From: Clostridium sp. CAG:510 | GTDB lineage: Bacteria; Bacillota; Clostridia; Lachnospirales; Lachnospiraceae | Direction: 5' to 3' | Length of the DNA stretch: 64,000 nucleotides | Assembly (NCBI GenBank): GCA_000434615.1 | Contig: FR880847.1 | Coordinates: forward strand, 72,766-136,765 | In this document: in pieces, positions 43,578 through 52,858 of the stretch | Position numbering within the stretch: position 1 is the first letter of the stretch | Layout of the letters: each line of letters opens with the position of its first letter | The notes under the pieces: generated by a model | Seen by the model: the letters and a program-made list of their open reading frames with translations, nothing else | Database searches by the model: none | What the model was told of the DNA's origin: nothing | Made by a program: the position numbers and the translations under genes

Positions 43578-44489
43578 TTATTTTTTCCGATGAATCAGAT
43601 ATTTTGTAAGCTCCTCCAAAAAGGCACTGTCCCCCGAACAGTCCTTCAGAATACAAATGGCTTCTTCCGAAAGCTTCTCCACTTCTTTTTTTGCTTTTTC
43701 AAGACCATACATGGTCACATAAGTCTGTTTGTCGTTCTTTTCGTCGCTGAAAAGCGGCTTACCCAAAACGGCTTCCTCTCCTTCCACATCCAGAATGTCG
43801 TCCTGAATCTGGAACGCAATGCCGATGTTGTACGCACATTTGCCCATGGCAGTAACGGTTTTCTCGTCCGCTCCCGCCAAAATGGCTCCTATCATCATGG
43901 AAGCCTCTATCAGATCCGCCGTCTTGTGACGGTAAATAAACAGAAGCTGCTCTTCCGTAATCTGTTTTCCTTCTGCCTCTAAGTCCGCGGTCTGTCCGCC
44001 GATCATGCCGTGGATGCCAGCAGCCTTAGACAGTACCTTCAGCGCCTGCTCCAACATCTTAAAACGCGCCGTTACCGGCACCCCGTCCACATAACAGTTT
44101 TCAAAAGCCCGGAATGCGGTTTCAAACGCATAGTTTAACAGGGCATCCCCTGCCAGAACCGCCATACCGTCTCCGTAAACCACCCAGGTGGTCTTTTTGC
44201 CGCGGCGCAGCTCGTCGTTGTCCATGGCAGGCAGATCGTCATGCACCAGGGAATAGGTATGTATCATTTCCATGGCCGCCATAAAGGGCTCCACCGCACT
44301 GCCCGTTCCGCCGCACATTTTATAGGTTTCCCGCATCAGCATGGGACGGATTCTCTTGCCGCCCGCCTCCAAGCTGTAATGCATGGCTTCCTTTACCGTT
44401 TTCTGCAAGCCTTCCGTATCCGGCATATACTGCATTAAAATCTCATTGATTTCTTTCTGTCTGTTTTCAAATTCTGCCCGAAAGTCCAT
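43578..44489 (-). CDS. ispA: Polyprenyl synthetase (farnesyl/geranylgeranyl diphosphate synthase type)
   Basis: Builds prenyl diphosphates from IPP and DMAPP. The 303-residue product shows GGKRIRPML near residue 43, the first aspartate-rich motif DDLPAMDND near 84 and the second DDILDVEG near 232. With xseBA upstream and dxs downstream it is the usual short-chain (C15) enzyme, but chain length is inferred. GGGAGGAAG precedes the ATG. Confidence 0.94.
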   Translation of the reverse strand: MDFRAEFENRQKEINEILMQYMPDTEGLQKTVKEAMHYSLEAGGKRIRPMLMRETYKMCGGTGSAVEPFMAAMEMIHTYSLVHDDLPAMDNDELRRGKKTTWVVYGDGMAVLAGDALLNYAFETAFRAFENCYVDGVPVTARFKMLEQALKVLSKAAGIHGMIGGQTADLEAEGKQITEEQLLFIYRHKTADLIEASMMIGAILAGADEKTVTAMGKCAYNIGIAFQIQDDILDVEGEEAVLGKPLFSDEKNDKQTYVTMYGLEKAKKEVEKLSEEAICILKDCSGDSAFLEELTKYLIHRKK

Positions 44490-44507
44490 ACTTCCTCCCG
44501 CTACATG

Positions 44508-44711
44508 CTATTCCTCGTCCCAGTCCGTTACCTGTCCGTCCGCGTTTAAAATCTGCACCTGTTTTTCCACCCTGTCGATATCGGCGTTGCACTGCTTAAT
44601 AAGCTCCATGCCGTCCTTATACAAGGAAAAGCTTTCTTCCAGTGTAATATCTTCTTTTCGCAACTGCTCTGTCATGGCATCTAATTTTGCCAGCTTTTCT
44701 TCCAATGTCAT
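44508..44711 (-). CDS. xseB: Exodeoxyribonuclease VII small subunit
   Basis: A 67-residue XseB: LEEKLAKLDAMTEQLRKEDI then LEESFSLYKDGMELIKQC, the two-helix family pattern. The start at 44711 overlaps the xseA stop (ATGA); an upstream in-frame ATG at 44738 would overlap xseA further and is not needed. Works with XseA on single-stranded DNA ends. Confidence 0.93.
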   Translation of the reverse strand: MTLEEKLAKLDAMTEQLRKEDITLEESFSLYKDGMELIKQCNADIDRVEKQVQILNADGQVTDWDEE

Positions 44712-45928
44712 ACCGGTTCTCTTTCCTTTCGTGCGCATTCTTCCACCAGTACGTGAATTTCGCCGTCCGTCACCTGTACGGTAAGCCTATCACCTTCCGC
44801 CACATCTTCCACACTCTTTACGGCCCTGCCGTCCTTTTCCACATAGGAATAGCCGCCGCTTAATTTTTCCAAAGGGGACAGCCCCTTAAACTGCTCAATA
44901 AGAAGCGCCAGTCTGTGGCGTCTGTCCGTCACGATATCCGAAAATCCGCCCTGCAGGCTCTCCGTCAGCTTTGCTAAATACATCTTCTGCTCCTGCAGAC
45001 GGTTCATGGGACTTAGTGTCTTTAACAGAAGCTGTCTCTGCGCCGTCTTCATTTTTAAGAGCTGTATTTGGGTCATCATGCCGCCGGCAAGTTCCTCTTT
45101 TCTGCGGGCAAGCTGTTTTTCCAGCTGGTCGTACTCATATACGGCAAGCTCCGCTGCCGCTGAGGGAGTCGGTGCACGCAGATCCGCCACAAAATCCGCA
45201 ATGGTGGTGTCCGTTTCGTGGCCCACTGCGGAAATAATTGGGATTTCACAGTCAAAGATGGCCTGTGCCACCGCTTCTTCGTTAAACGCCCACAAATCCT
45301 CCAAGGAGCCGCCGCCCCTTCCCACTATCATCACATCCACACCTGTCTTTTCCAGTGCGCGGATGCCGTTTATAATGCTGGGCGCCGCATCCTTCCCCTG
45401 CACAATGGCGGGATACAGGATAATTTTCACGTAAGGGTTCCTTCTCCGGGTAATGTTGATGATATCCCGGACCGCCGCTCCCGTGGGAGCCGTCACCACA
45501 CCCAATGTATGAATATACTTTGGAACGGGTCGTTTGTAACACTCATCAAACATGCCCCGTTCCAACAGTTCCGTTTTCAATTCTTCAAATTTTTCGTAGA
45601 GATTTCCCAGACCGTCACTCGTAATCTGCTTTACATAAATCTGGTATTTTCCGTCTCTTTCGTAAACGTTTACACTACCTTTTACAATGACCTGCATCCC
45701 CTCCTGCATACGGAAGGAAAGTCCTTTTTTCCGGTCACTGTCGAACATCACACAGGCAATGGTACCTTTTTCGTCCTTTAACGTAAAATAAATATGTCCA
45801 GACGGATGGTATTTGCAGTTGCTTACTTCGCCTCTGACGCAAAGCCTCTGCAGCATAAAATCCTGAGTGAACATATTTTTTATATACGCATTTACCTGTG
45901 CAACCGAATATACATTTTGTACGGCCAT
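44708..45928 (-). CDS. xseA: Exodeoxyribonuclease VII large subunit
   Basis: Catalytic subunit of exonuclease VII, 406 residues. An N-terminal OB-fold (residues 1-100, VRGEVSNCKYHPSGHIYFTLKDE) is followed by the catalytic core with TAPTGAAVRDI near 135, VGRGGGSLEDLWAFNEE near 192 and SAVGHETDTTIADFVADLRAPTP near 220, then a coiled coil and a C-terminal GYSYVEKDGR strand. Coupled to xseB by overlap. Confidence 0.97.
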   Translation of the reverse strand: MAVQNVYSVAQVNAYIKNMFTQDFMLQRLCVRGEVSNCKYHPSGHIYFTLKDEKGTIACVMFDSDRKKGLSFRMQEGMQVIVKGSVNVYERDGKYQIYVKQITSDGLGNLYEKFEELKTELLERGMFDECYKRPVPKYIHTLGVVTAPTGAAVRDIINITRRRNPYVKIILYPAIVQGKDAAPSIINGIRALEKTGVDVMIVGRGGGSLEDLWAFNEEAVAQAIFDCEIPIISAVGHETDTTIADFVADLRAPTPSAAAELAVYEYDQLEKQLARRKEELAGGMMTQIQLLKMKTAQRQLLLKTLSPMNRLQEQKMYLAKLTESLQGGFSDIVTDRRHRLALLIEQFKGLSPLEKLSGGYSYVEKDGRAVKSVEDVAEGDRLTVQVTDGEIHVLVEECARKEREPV

Positions 45929-45940
45929 AAAAATCCTCTT

Positions 45941-46354
45941 TTATACAAACTTCGCCAATACGGCATTGACAAAAGCTCCGGATCCGTCCTGACCGAATTT
46001 CTTGGCAAGCTCCACCGCCTCATTGATGGCTACGCTCGCCGGTACACTGTCATCCTTCTCTATTTCATAGACAGCAAGGCGGAGAACAGTAAGCTCTACC
46101 TTGCCCATGCGGGTGATGTCCCAGTTCTCGGCCTTTTCGGAAAGCTGCTTATCAATGTCCGGTAAGGACTCCATGATGTGATTGTACTTTTCGGTGATGT
46201 ACTCCCTGTCCTTTTCGCTGAAGGAATGCATATCTTCATCATAGCTTCCCGTTTCAAAAAACATTTTTAACTGTGCCGGCATCTCCTCCGGATTATTAAA
46301 TTCCACACGGAACAAAAGCAGAAATATCTGCTCTCTCAATTCTCTCCTGCCCAT
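45941..46354 (-). CDS. nusB: Transcription antitermination factor NusB
   Basis: A 137-residue NusB with MGRRELREQIFLLLFRVEF at the start and VELTVLRLAVYEI...PASVAINEAVELAKKFG then GAFVNAVLAKF at the end. It binds boxA RNA with S10 in rRNA antitermination. GAGGGA lies upstream of ATG 46354; the frame is open to 46414 but overlaps asp23. The asp23-nusB-xseAB-ispA-dxs order is classical. Confidence 0.94.
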   Translation of the reverse strand: MGRRELREQIFLLLFRVEFNNPEEMPAQLKMFFETGSYDEDMHSFSEKDREYITEKYNHIMESLPDIDKQLSEKAENWDITRMGKVELTVLRLAVYEIEKDDSVPASVAINEAVELAKKFGQDGSGAFVNAVLAKFV

Positions 46355-46382
46355 AGTATCTGAGTTCCCTCTTATCGTATGA

Positions 46383-46772
46383 TTATTTGTTGTTCGGCAT
46401 ACTGACAGCCACAACTCTCACGTTCACATCCGTAACGGTAAGTCCTGTCATATTTTCAATGGTGGTCTTTACTTTGTCCTGTACCTTGCCGCAGGTAACG
46501 GGAATATTGTAGCCGTATGCGATATTTACAAACACATCGACCTTTACGCGGTTTTCAAAAATATCAATTTTAGCGCCTTTTCTGGCGTTTTTGATACCGA
46601 CCTTATCCATCAGCTCGCCTGCCATATTGCCGGCGCAGGCTTCCACGCCTTCAATATCCCTGACTGCCAGGCTGGCAATCATGGCTACTACGTCATCTGC
46701 TATCTGTACGGTACCGATATCGTTATTATCTCTTAAAACATAGTTTGATCTTTCTTCCATAATTATGTCCAT
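46383..46772 (-). CDS. Asp23/Gls24 family envelope stress protein (YqhY-like)
   Basis: A 129-residue (or 125 from ATG 46760) Asp23-family protein: IADDVVAMIASLAVRDIEGVEAC and IDIFENRVKVDVFVNIAYGYNIP are the family core. YqhY-type members sit next to accB/accC or nusB and affect acetyl-CoA carboxylase in Bacillus; here it precedes nusB. AGGAGT abuts the first ATG and is 13 bases from the second, so the start is uncertain. Confidence 0.88.
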   Translation of the reverse strand: MDIIMEERSNYVLRDNNDIGTVQIADDVVAMIASLAVRDIEGVEACAGNMAGELMDKVGIKNARKGAKIDIFENRVKVDVFVNIAYGYNIPVTCGKVQDKVKTTIENMTGLTVTDVNVRVVAVSMPNNK

Positions 46773-46806
46773 ACTCCTTTCGCCTTGTACTTCCGTTCAT
46801 GATGTT

Positions 46807-46835
46807 AGTATAGCACAACCCTTATTCATTCACAA
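46807..46835 (-). promoter_or_regulatory. Sigma-A promoter of the asp23-nusB-xse-ispA-dxs operon
   Basis: TTGTGA (46830-46835), 17-bp spacer, TATACT (46807-46812) with an extended TG one base upstream of the -10, on the minus strand. The -35 lies inside the last codons of the transglutaminase gene. Confidence 0.78.
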
Positions 46836-48015
46836 GCCAAAAAGTCAGCGAATGCCCCGCCGCATCCTCCGTATAGGCTATTCTGCCGCCGGCGGTATAA
46901 AAATAGCGGAATATCTTCTGATTTGTGACAAGCTCTGTCACAAAGGTATCGTAAACGGCATCGTCACTGCACATAAAGGTGATGGTGGTTTTGCCCGTAT
47001 CCTGCGCCTTTTCAAAGAAATCCTCCACCGCTTCCTCATCATACTCCGTAAAATAAGCGCCCTCCGTCACGTAGTAATTTGCCTGCATGGAGGTACATTC
47101 CGGCAGGGCAAACAGAGTATCCACCGTGTGGGTTTTCTCTAACATAACCGCCGGTACGCAGAGGTAATCATAGTTAATCTGCGGCAGGCTGCCGGCGCCC
47201 TCATCTTTTTCTTCGCTCTGATAGGAAGGATCGCCCCATGTGGCATCCACATAATAGCATTGTCCGTCCACTTCCACTAAATTAAACGCATGCGCCTGTC
47301 CGCCGTAAACCGTGCCGGACACAAGTACACTGTTTATCCCTGCCCGGTTCAAAAGATACTGCACCGTTTTGGCATATCCCTGACAGACGGACTCGCCCGA
47401 TAATAAACAGGAGCAGATATTCTGGTTGTCCGGGGCATCCTTCCGGTAATCGGTGTGCAGAATCACATATTCGTACACATATTTTACTTTTTCGTAATCA
47501 GATGCCTCTGCCGGCAAAGCCTGCAGGCATTCCTCTGCCGCCCGGTCGATTTCCCGTTCCCTAAGCACCCGCTCATAGGTGTCCATGGTATAGGTGCCGG
47601 AAAAGCTGATTTTCAGTAGCTTGTCCGCCATCGTATACTTTGTATAGGTGTAGCCGCTCACGAAAAACAGCTCCGGGTGATCGTTCATAACGGCATAAAA
47701 GACCTTTTCGATGTCCTCTTCCCCGGGCTCTCCCGAAAAACCGGTATGCAGGAGATATTCCTCCTCCATGCCGGACAGGGCAAGATAAATGTCACGATAC
47801 CACACCTGTTCTCCCCCGGATAAGGTTTCCAGGCAGAACTGTCTGGTAGGATATTCCTCTTTCATGGCTTCCGTGTACTCTGCCATCTGTGTCTCATCCA
47901 TTGTCTGTGCTTCCCCGTTTTCCTGTGTTTCCTCCCGTAATGGGGAGGCACAGGCACTCAGGCACACTGCAAGGATTGCTGCCGTAAGTACTGTTCGTTT
48001 TAATTTTCTGTTCAA
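46822..48015 (-). CDS. Transglutaminase-like lipoprotein
   Basis: A 397-residue extracytoplasmic lipoprotein (signal ending LSAC at about residue 22) with a transglutaminase-like cysteine-protease fold: catalytic Cys in GESVCQGYAKTVQYLL near 205, His in GGQAHAFNLVEVDG near 240 and Asp in YYVDATWGDP near 255. The N-terminal half resembles other Lachnospiraceae surface transglutaminase-like proteins; the substrate is unknown. The start codon is TTG at 48013-48015 behind AGAGG. It begins 10 bp after prfC and is read with it. Confidence 0.85.
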   Translation of the reverse strand: MNRKLKRTVLTAAILAVCLSACASPLREETQENGEAQTMDETQMAEYTEAMKEEYPTRQFCLETLSGGEQVWYRDIYLALSGMEEEYLLHTGFSGEPGEEDIEKVFYAVMNDHPELFFVSGYTYTKYTMADKLLKISFSGTYTMDTYERVLREREIDRAAEECLQALPAEASDYEKVKYVYEYVILHTDYRKDAPDNQNICSCLLSGESVCQGYAKTVQYLLNRAGINSVLVSGTVYGGQAHAFNLVEVDGQCYYVDATWGDPSYQSEEKDEGAGSLPQINYDYLCVPAVMLEKTHTVDTLFALPECTSMQANYYVTEGAYFTEYDEEAVEDFFEKAQDTGKTTITFMCSDDAVYDTFVTELVTNQKIFRYFYTAGGRIAYTEDAAGHSLTFWLVNE

Positions 48016-48025
48016 ATCTGCCTCT

Positions 48026-49624
48026 TTACTGATTGCGTCCGAATTCGGAAAGCTCCAGTCCCGGGTTTCTGTCCAGTGTCATACCCACACTCCAGGAGTT
48101 GACAAACAGAAGTAAGGGATTGCCCTTCAAATCCTGAATCTTCTTCATATCCGATGTACCGGTCAGCTTCTGTAAATCAATATCCTTGTTTTCAATCCAG
48201 CGGATATGCTCATAGGGAAGCGGCTCTAAGCGGATTTCCACATTGTATTCGTTGTTCAGGCGGTACTTTAAGACGTCAAACTGCAGGACACCTACCACAC
48301 CCACGATGATTTCTTCCATACCGGTGTTGTATTCCTGGAAAATCTGGATGGCACCTTCCTGGGCAATCTGGGAAACGCCCTTGATGAACTGCTTTCTCTT
48401 CATGGTATCTACCTGACGCACTCTGGCAAAATGCTCCGGTGCAAAGGTAGGAATACCTTCGTATTGAAATTTCTGTTTCGGCATGCACAGGGTATCGCCG
48501 ATGGAGAAAATACCCGGGTCGAATACTCCGATAATGTCGCCCGCATATGCCTCGTCCAGAATCTTCCTCTCGTCCGCCATAATCTGCTGGGGCTGGGAAA
48601 GACGCATGACCTTGTCGCCCTGCACATGGCGAACTTCCATGTTGGCATCAAACTTTCCGGAGCAGATACGCATAAAGGCGATTCTGTCCCGGTGCGCCTT
48701 GTTCATGTTCGCCTGGATTTTAAAGACAAAGGCGGAAAAATCATTTTCCACAGGGTCAATCAGTCCGATGTCCGCCTTCCGGGGCAGCGGTGTGGTTGTC
48801 ATTTTTAAGAAATGCTGCAGGAAATCCTCCACGCCGAAGTTTGTCAGGGCGGAACCGAAGAATACCGGCGTCAGATCGCCGCTTCTTACTTCATCTAAAT
48901 CAAATTCCGCACTGGCGCCGTCCAAAAGCTCGATTTCTTCCATGAGTTTGTCCGCTGCCGCCTGTCCGATAACTGAAACAAGCTTGTCCGTATCGGCTGC
49001 GTCAATCTCGGTTGCGATACCTTCCTTCGTACCCTTTTCGGTATCGGAATAGGTAAAGACTTTATTTTTCTCTCTGTCAAATACACCCTTGAAATTTTTA
49101 CCGGAGCCGATGGGCCAGTTGACGGGGCAGGTAGCTATTCCTAACTCCTTCTCGATTTCGTCCAGCAGATCGAAGGTATCGTTGGCGTCTCTGTCCATCT
49201 TGTTGATAAAGGTAAAAATAGGTATCTTTCTCATGACGCAGACCTTGAACAGCTTTCTGGTCTGTGCCTCTACACCCTTGGAGGCGTCAATGACCATGAC
49301 GGCTGAGTCCGCCGCCATCAGGGTACGGTAGGTATCTTCCGAGAAGTCCTGATGTCCCGGTGTATCCAGAATATTGATGCAGAATCCGCCGTATTCAAAC
49401 TGCAGTACCGAAGAAGTTACAGAAATACCTCTTTCCTTTTCAATTTCCATCCAGTCGCTGACCGCATGTCTGGCTGTTGCCTTTCCCTTTACGCTTCCCG
49501 CCAGATTGATGGCTCCGCCGTAAAGCAAAAATTTCTCCGTCAGGGTCGTCTTACCTGCATCGGGGTGCGAAATGATCGCAAAAGTTCGTCGTCTGTTTAT
49601 TTCCTCTGCTACTGAAGCTGCCAC
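48026..49624 (-). CDS. prfC: Peptide chain release factor 3
   Basis: GTPase that recycles RF1/RF2. The 532-residue product has G1 ISHPDAGKTTLTEK near residue 18, switch I KGKATARHAVSDW and MEIEKERGISVTSS near 50-70, G3 LDTPGHQDF near 90 and G4 NKMD near 140. An in-frame ATG at 49633 directly abuts GGAGG, too close to use; GTG at 49624, nine bases away, is the better start. The bacterial RF3 length is normal. Confidence 0.95.
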   Translation of the reverse strand: MAASVAEEINRRRTFAIISHPDAGKTTLTEKFLLYGGAINLAGSVKGKATARHAVSDWMEIEKERGISVTSSVLQFEYGGFCINILDTPGHQDFSEDTYRTLMAADSAVMVIDASKGVEAQTRKLFKVCVMRKIPIFTFINKMDRDANDTFDLLDEIEKELGIATCPVNWPIGSGKNFKGVFDREKNKVFTYSDTEKGTKEGIATEIDAADTDKLVSVIGQAAADKLMEEIELLDGASAEFDLDEVRSGDLTPVFFGSALTNFGVEDFLQHFLKMTTTPLPRKADIGLIDPVENDFSAFVFKIQANMNKAHRDRIAFMRICSGKFDANMEVRHVQGDKVMRLSQPQQIMADERKILDEAYAGDIIGVFDPGIFSIGDTLCMPKQKFQYEGIPTFAPEHFARVRQVDTMKRKQFIKGVSQIAQEGAIQIFQEYNTGMEEIIVGVVGVLQFDVLKYRLNNEYNVEIRLEPLPYEHIRWIENKDIDLQKLTGTSDMKKIQDLKGNPLLLFVNSWSVGMTLDRNPGLELSEFGRNQ

Positions 49625-49668
49625 AGCTTTCATCCTCCAAATCTTAACTTACTGCACGCGTTCCGTGC

Positions 49669-50823
49669 TTACCTTAATATGCCCTCTCCCGCAAAGGTGG
49701 GCACAATGTCAAAATATTGTAACACAGATGCACCGATATCTGCAAATGTTTTTCTTGTCCCCAGATTGCCCGGCGCCACCGGCTTTCCGTACATGACAAA
49801 GGGTGTATATTCCCTGGTGTGGTCCGTGGTTTTTAAGTAACCGGGGTCGCAGCCGTGGTCCGCCGTTATCATAAGCACATCCTCATCCCTCATTTTCGCC
49901 ATGATTTCCGGTAATTTACCGTCAAAATAAGAAAGTGCCTTCGCATAGCCGTCAATGTCCCTGCGGTGTCCGTAAAGCATATCAAAATCCACTAAATTGA
50001 TAAAGCAGATGCCTTCAAAATCCTTGTCGAGATATTCTAAGGTTCTCTCAATGCCCTCAGCATTTCCGCTTGTATAGACATGCTCCGAGATGCCGCTTCC
50101 GGCAAAAATATCAAAAATCTTGCCTACGGCAATGGTATCTTTTCCGTGCCTCTGCAGGATATTTAATATGGTGTCCCCGGGCGGCTCCAGCGAAAAATCA
50201 TGTCGTCTCGGTGTGCGGGTGTAGTTTCCGCTTTCCCCGGTAAAGGGTCTGGCGATAACTCTGCCCACGCCGTGCTTTCCGGTCAGGATTTTCCGCGCCA
50301 TCCGGCAATATTCGTAAAGCTGTTCCACCGGCACCACATCCTCATGAGCGGCAATCTGGAACACGCTGTCCGCAGATGTGTAAACAATCAAATCACCCGT
50401 TTTGACATGCTCGTCGCCGTATACTTTAATGACTTCCGTACCGGAATACGGCTTGTTGCAGAGCACTCCTCTGCCGGTTGCTTTCTTAAACGCATCCAGT
50501 ACCTCTTTGGGGAAGCCGTCCGGATAAGTGGGCAGCGGAGTCGGGGAGTAAATGCCGGCTATCTCCCAGTGTCCGATGGTAGTATCTTTGCCCATGGAAG
50601 CTTCCGCCATACGTGCAACTCTGCCCGTTATATCCGTTACCTTACTTTCTGCCGATGTGCCTTCTATCTGAAAAAGTCCCAATTTTTCCATGTTTGGCAT
50701 AGAAAAATAAGGACTTTTCGATACTGTTCCCAAGGTATCCACACCGTAGTCTCCAAACTTTTCCGCATCCGGCATCTGTCCGATTCCAAAGCTGTCCAGT
50801 ACGATTAAAAATACTCTCTTCAT
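49669..50823 (-). CDS. deoB: Phosphopentomutase
   Basis: Interconverts ribose (deoxyribose) 1- and 5-phosphates in nucleoside catabolism. The 384-residue protein has the metal-binding VLDSFGIGQMPDA near residue 8, the phosphorylated Thr region GKDTTIGHWEIAG near 78, and the DHGCDP and HTREYTPF motifs near 325-340, all of the alkaline phosphatase superfamily. No nucleoside phosphorylase gene is adjacent; it lies between prfC and spoIIIAH on the same strand. Confidence 0.97.
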   Translation of the reverse strand: MKRVFLIVLDSFGIGQMPDAEKFGDYGVDTLGTVSKSPYFSMPNMEKLGLFQIEGTSAESKVTDITGRVARMAEASMGKDTTIGHWEIAGIYSPTPLPTYPDGFPKEVLDAFKKATGRGVLCNKPYSGTEVIKVYGDEHVKTGDLIVYTSADSVFQIAAHEDVVPVEQLYEYCRMARKILTGKHGVGRVIARPFTGESGNYTRTPRRHDFSLEPPGDTILNILQRHGKDTIAVGKIFDIFAGSGISEHVYTSGNAEGIERTLEYLDKDFEGICFINLVDFDMLYGHRRDIDGYAKALSYFDGKLPEIMAKMRDEDVLMITADHGCDPGYLKTTDHTREYTPFVMYGKPVAPGNLGTRKTFADIGASVLQYFDIVPTFAGEGILR

Positions 50824-50873
50824 CTCATCCGTCCTTCCTGTCGTTTCATTCGTTTATCTTACCACATATCCTT

Positions 50874-51632
50874 TTACTCTACAACTGTACTGATTATGAT
50901 ATTTTCTGCCGGAATGCCGGCTTTTCTTTTCACAATATCTTCAATCTGGGCTCTCTGGGCGTCCGTCAGCTCCAGCGCATTTACCACCACATCGGCACCG
51001 TCCCCGCTGATGCTTACCACCACGCCGTCAAAGCCTTTTGCCTGCAGTAAGATTTCCGCACCCAGTTCTTTTTCCGCTACATTTGTCATCTGCACCATGG
51101 TCTGTACGGCTTCCTGCTTCTGTTCATCGCTTAAGGCGGTGCTGTTGATGACTTCCATCAGGGTTTCCTTATTCTTGGCTCTCACCTGCTCCTTCAAAAG
51201 CTTTGCTTCGGAAAGCACTGTCACGGAGGAATTGGATGTGAATACGGCTTCTCCGGGAATTTCGCCCTGCTCCGGTGTCACGTAAGAACCGTCCGCCTGT
51301 TCAAGATCTGTTTCTGCATCCGCACCGCTTAATGCCAGGTCTTCCTCCGACAAGTCATCCAGATCCGTATCCAGACTTTCGATTTCCACATAATCTCCGT
51401 TTGCCGCCGCATCGTCCGTAAGCCCCATGATATCGTTCAGGGAATAGTCATCGTTTACCACACCGTCCGTCAGGCTTCCCGCTTCCTCACTGGTAATTTC
51501 TCCGTTTGCGGAAGTGGGCACATAATCTTCCCCGGACAGATTTTTACCGGTAAACTGTAAGTACCCTGCTACCGCAATCATAATGGCAAGTGCAGTAATC
51601 ATCAGTTGATTTTTTTTAAGTATGTTTTTCAC
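50874..51632 (-). CDS. spoIIIAH: Stage III sporulation protein AH
   Basis: Mother-cell half of the SpoIIQ-SpoIIIAH channel between mother cell and forespore. The 252-residue protein has one membrane helix at residues 9-26, an acidic Asp/Glu/Ser-rich linker (about 45-120) and the YscJ/FliF-like ring domain at the C terminus (AEKELGAEILLQAKGFDGVVV). GGGGAG lies about seven bases before the GTG at 51632, preferred to the longer frame from 51677. The acidic linker is longer than in Bacillus. Confidence 0.92.
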   Translation of the reverse strand: MKNILKKNQLMITALAIMIAVAGYLQFTGKNLSGEDYVPTSANGEITSEEAGSLTDGVVNDDYSLNDIMGLTDDAAANGDYVEIESLDTDLDDLSEEDLALSGADAETDLEQADGSYVTPEQGEIPGEAVFTSNSSVTVLSEAKLLKEQVRAKNKETLMEVINSTALSDEQKQEAVQTMVQMTNVAEKELGAEILLQAKGFDGVVVSISGDGADVVVNALELTDAQRAQIEDIVKRKAGIPAENIIISTVVE

Positions 51633-51754
51633 GTCATTCTCCCCTTCACTATACTTTCGGTTTTCTACCTGTTTCATTATATTAAGCTTTTCTATTCTCT
51701 ATGCATACGTGTCTTATTTTGTACGCAGAACTTTCGCATGGTGCTCTCCCCGGC

Positions 51755-52432
51755 TTATCCTGCCTTCAGCACTTTTACCCGGTGCGCCTCCACGCCGAAC
51801 AGTATCTGTACCGCCTCCGATAAATTTTTACTCACTTCCCCGTTGCCGGCTCCTTCCGCCACCACGACCACGCCCTCCACGCTGGGGCTTAAGGTTTTGA
51901 CCACATAGGGCTCTTCATAGCCGTTCCCCTTTCTGTAAACCGTCGCATCCTCCGTGGCAAATTCGCTCACCATCCGGCTGCCGCCCTGGCTGTCCTGCTC
52001 CGATGTCTGGGAACGTGTCACCGGCATATCCTTCTCCACAACCTGTTCCGAAGACGCCCTGAGGGTAATCATCACCTTCACCTGCCCGGCACCGTTTACT
52101 CCGGAAAGAAGGCTTTCTGCCTTCGCTTCCATTTCCTTTATATACTGCTCCTGTTCCCACACATAGCCGGTCACGGCGGTTTCGTCGTATCCTGCCGTAC
52201 CATCCCCGGCTGCCGTGTAGGCTGCGGTTCCGCCTGCCTGATATCCTGTTCCTGTGTTTTTAGTTTGATAACTGCTGTTATCATTTCTTCCCGATGCGCT
52301 TTTTCCGCCGGTTCCCGCCGTATCCACCGGAATGGCAATCACCATGAGCAGCACCCCCAGCAACACGATAATCAGAAGATTATTCTTATTTTTCAGGAAT
52401 TTCACTATGGACTCTTTATGGATTTCCTTCAT
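51755..52432 (-). CDS. spoIIIAG: Stage III sporulation protein AG
   Basis: Forms a large oligomeric ring of the feeding-tube apparatus in the mother-cell membrane. The 225-residue protein has a cytoplasmic basic start, a helix at about 18-36 (LLIIVLLGVLLMVIAI), a Ser/Gly/Ala/Tyr-rich linker (about 45-100) and a ring-building domain with GAGQVKVMITLRAS near 115 and GVVVVAEGAGNGEV near 190. It overlaps spoIIIAF by 17 bp. Confidence 0.92.
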   Translation of the reverse strand: MKEIHKESIVKFLKNKNNLLIIVLLGVLLMVIAIPVDTAGTGGKSASGRNDNSSYQTKNTGTGYQAGGTAAYTAAGDGTAGYDETAVTGYVWEQEQYIKEMEAKAESLLSGVNGAGQVKVMITLRASSEQVVEKDMPVTRSQTSEQDSQGGSRMVSEFATEDATVYRKGNGYEEPYVVKTLSPSVEGVVVVAEGAGNGEVSKNLSEAVQILFGVEAHRVKVLKAG

Positions 52433-52817
52433 GCACCTTCACCTCGATTTCTACGGTTTCTATGTTGGCGGGAGCCTCTGTGGAATTTTCATCGTATACA
52501 TTATTAAGTTTCGATTTAATTTCTCTTTCATAGATTTCCCGCCGTTTTTCTTCCGATAAATCACATATGTAATTTATTTGCATCATATCCTCCTGCATCA
52601 TTTCCTCATACCCGGCAAGGCTCTTCGAAAAAGCCTTTTCATCCGTCTGTCCGAACAGCTTCAGAAGCGGCATCATGAACAGGGTCAGCGCCATCAGATG
52701 CACAATGAATTTCAGGTACTTTTCATACAGGCCGTTCGGCTTCAGGTGCAGGATAAGCTGCGCCCCTATTAAGAAAACACTTGCTTTTTTTATGACAGAA
52801 AAGATTTCATCGCCCAT
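52416..52817 (-). CDS. spoIIIAF: Stage III sporulation protein AF
   Basis: Membrane protein of the SpoIIIA complex, 133 residues with two helices (residues 8-26 and 38-53) and a short soluble tail ending ETVEIEVKVHEGNP. The Bacillus protein is about 70 residues longer, so the C-terminal domain is reduced here. Position between AE and AG supports the call. Confidence 0.85.
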   Translation of the reverse strand: MGDEIFSVIKKASVFLIGAQLILHLKPNGLYEKYLKFIVHLMALTLFMMPLLKLFGQTDEKAFSKSLAGYEEMMQEDMMQINYICDLSEEKRREIYEREIKSKLNNVYDENSTEAPANIETVEIEVKVHEGNP

Positions 52818-52858
52818 TTTCCACGCCTTTCTTTATACATTTTCATGCCTATCTGCTT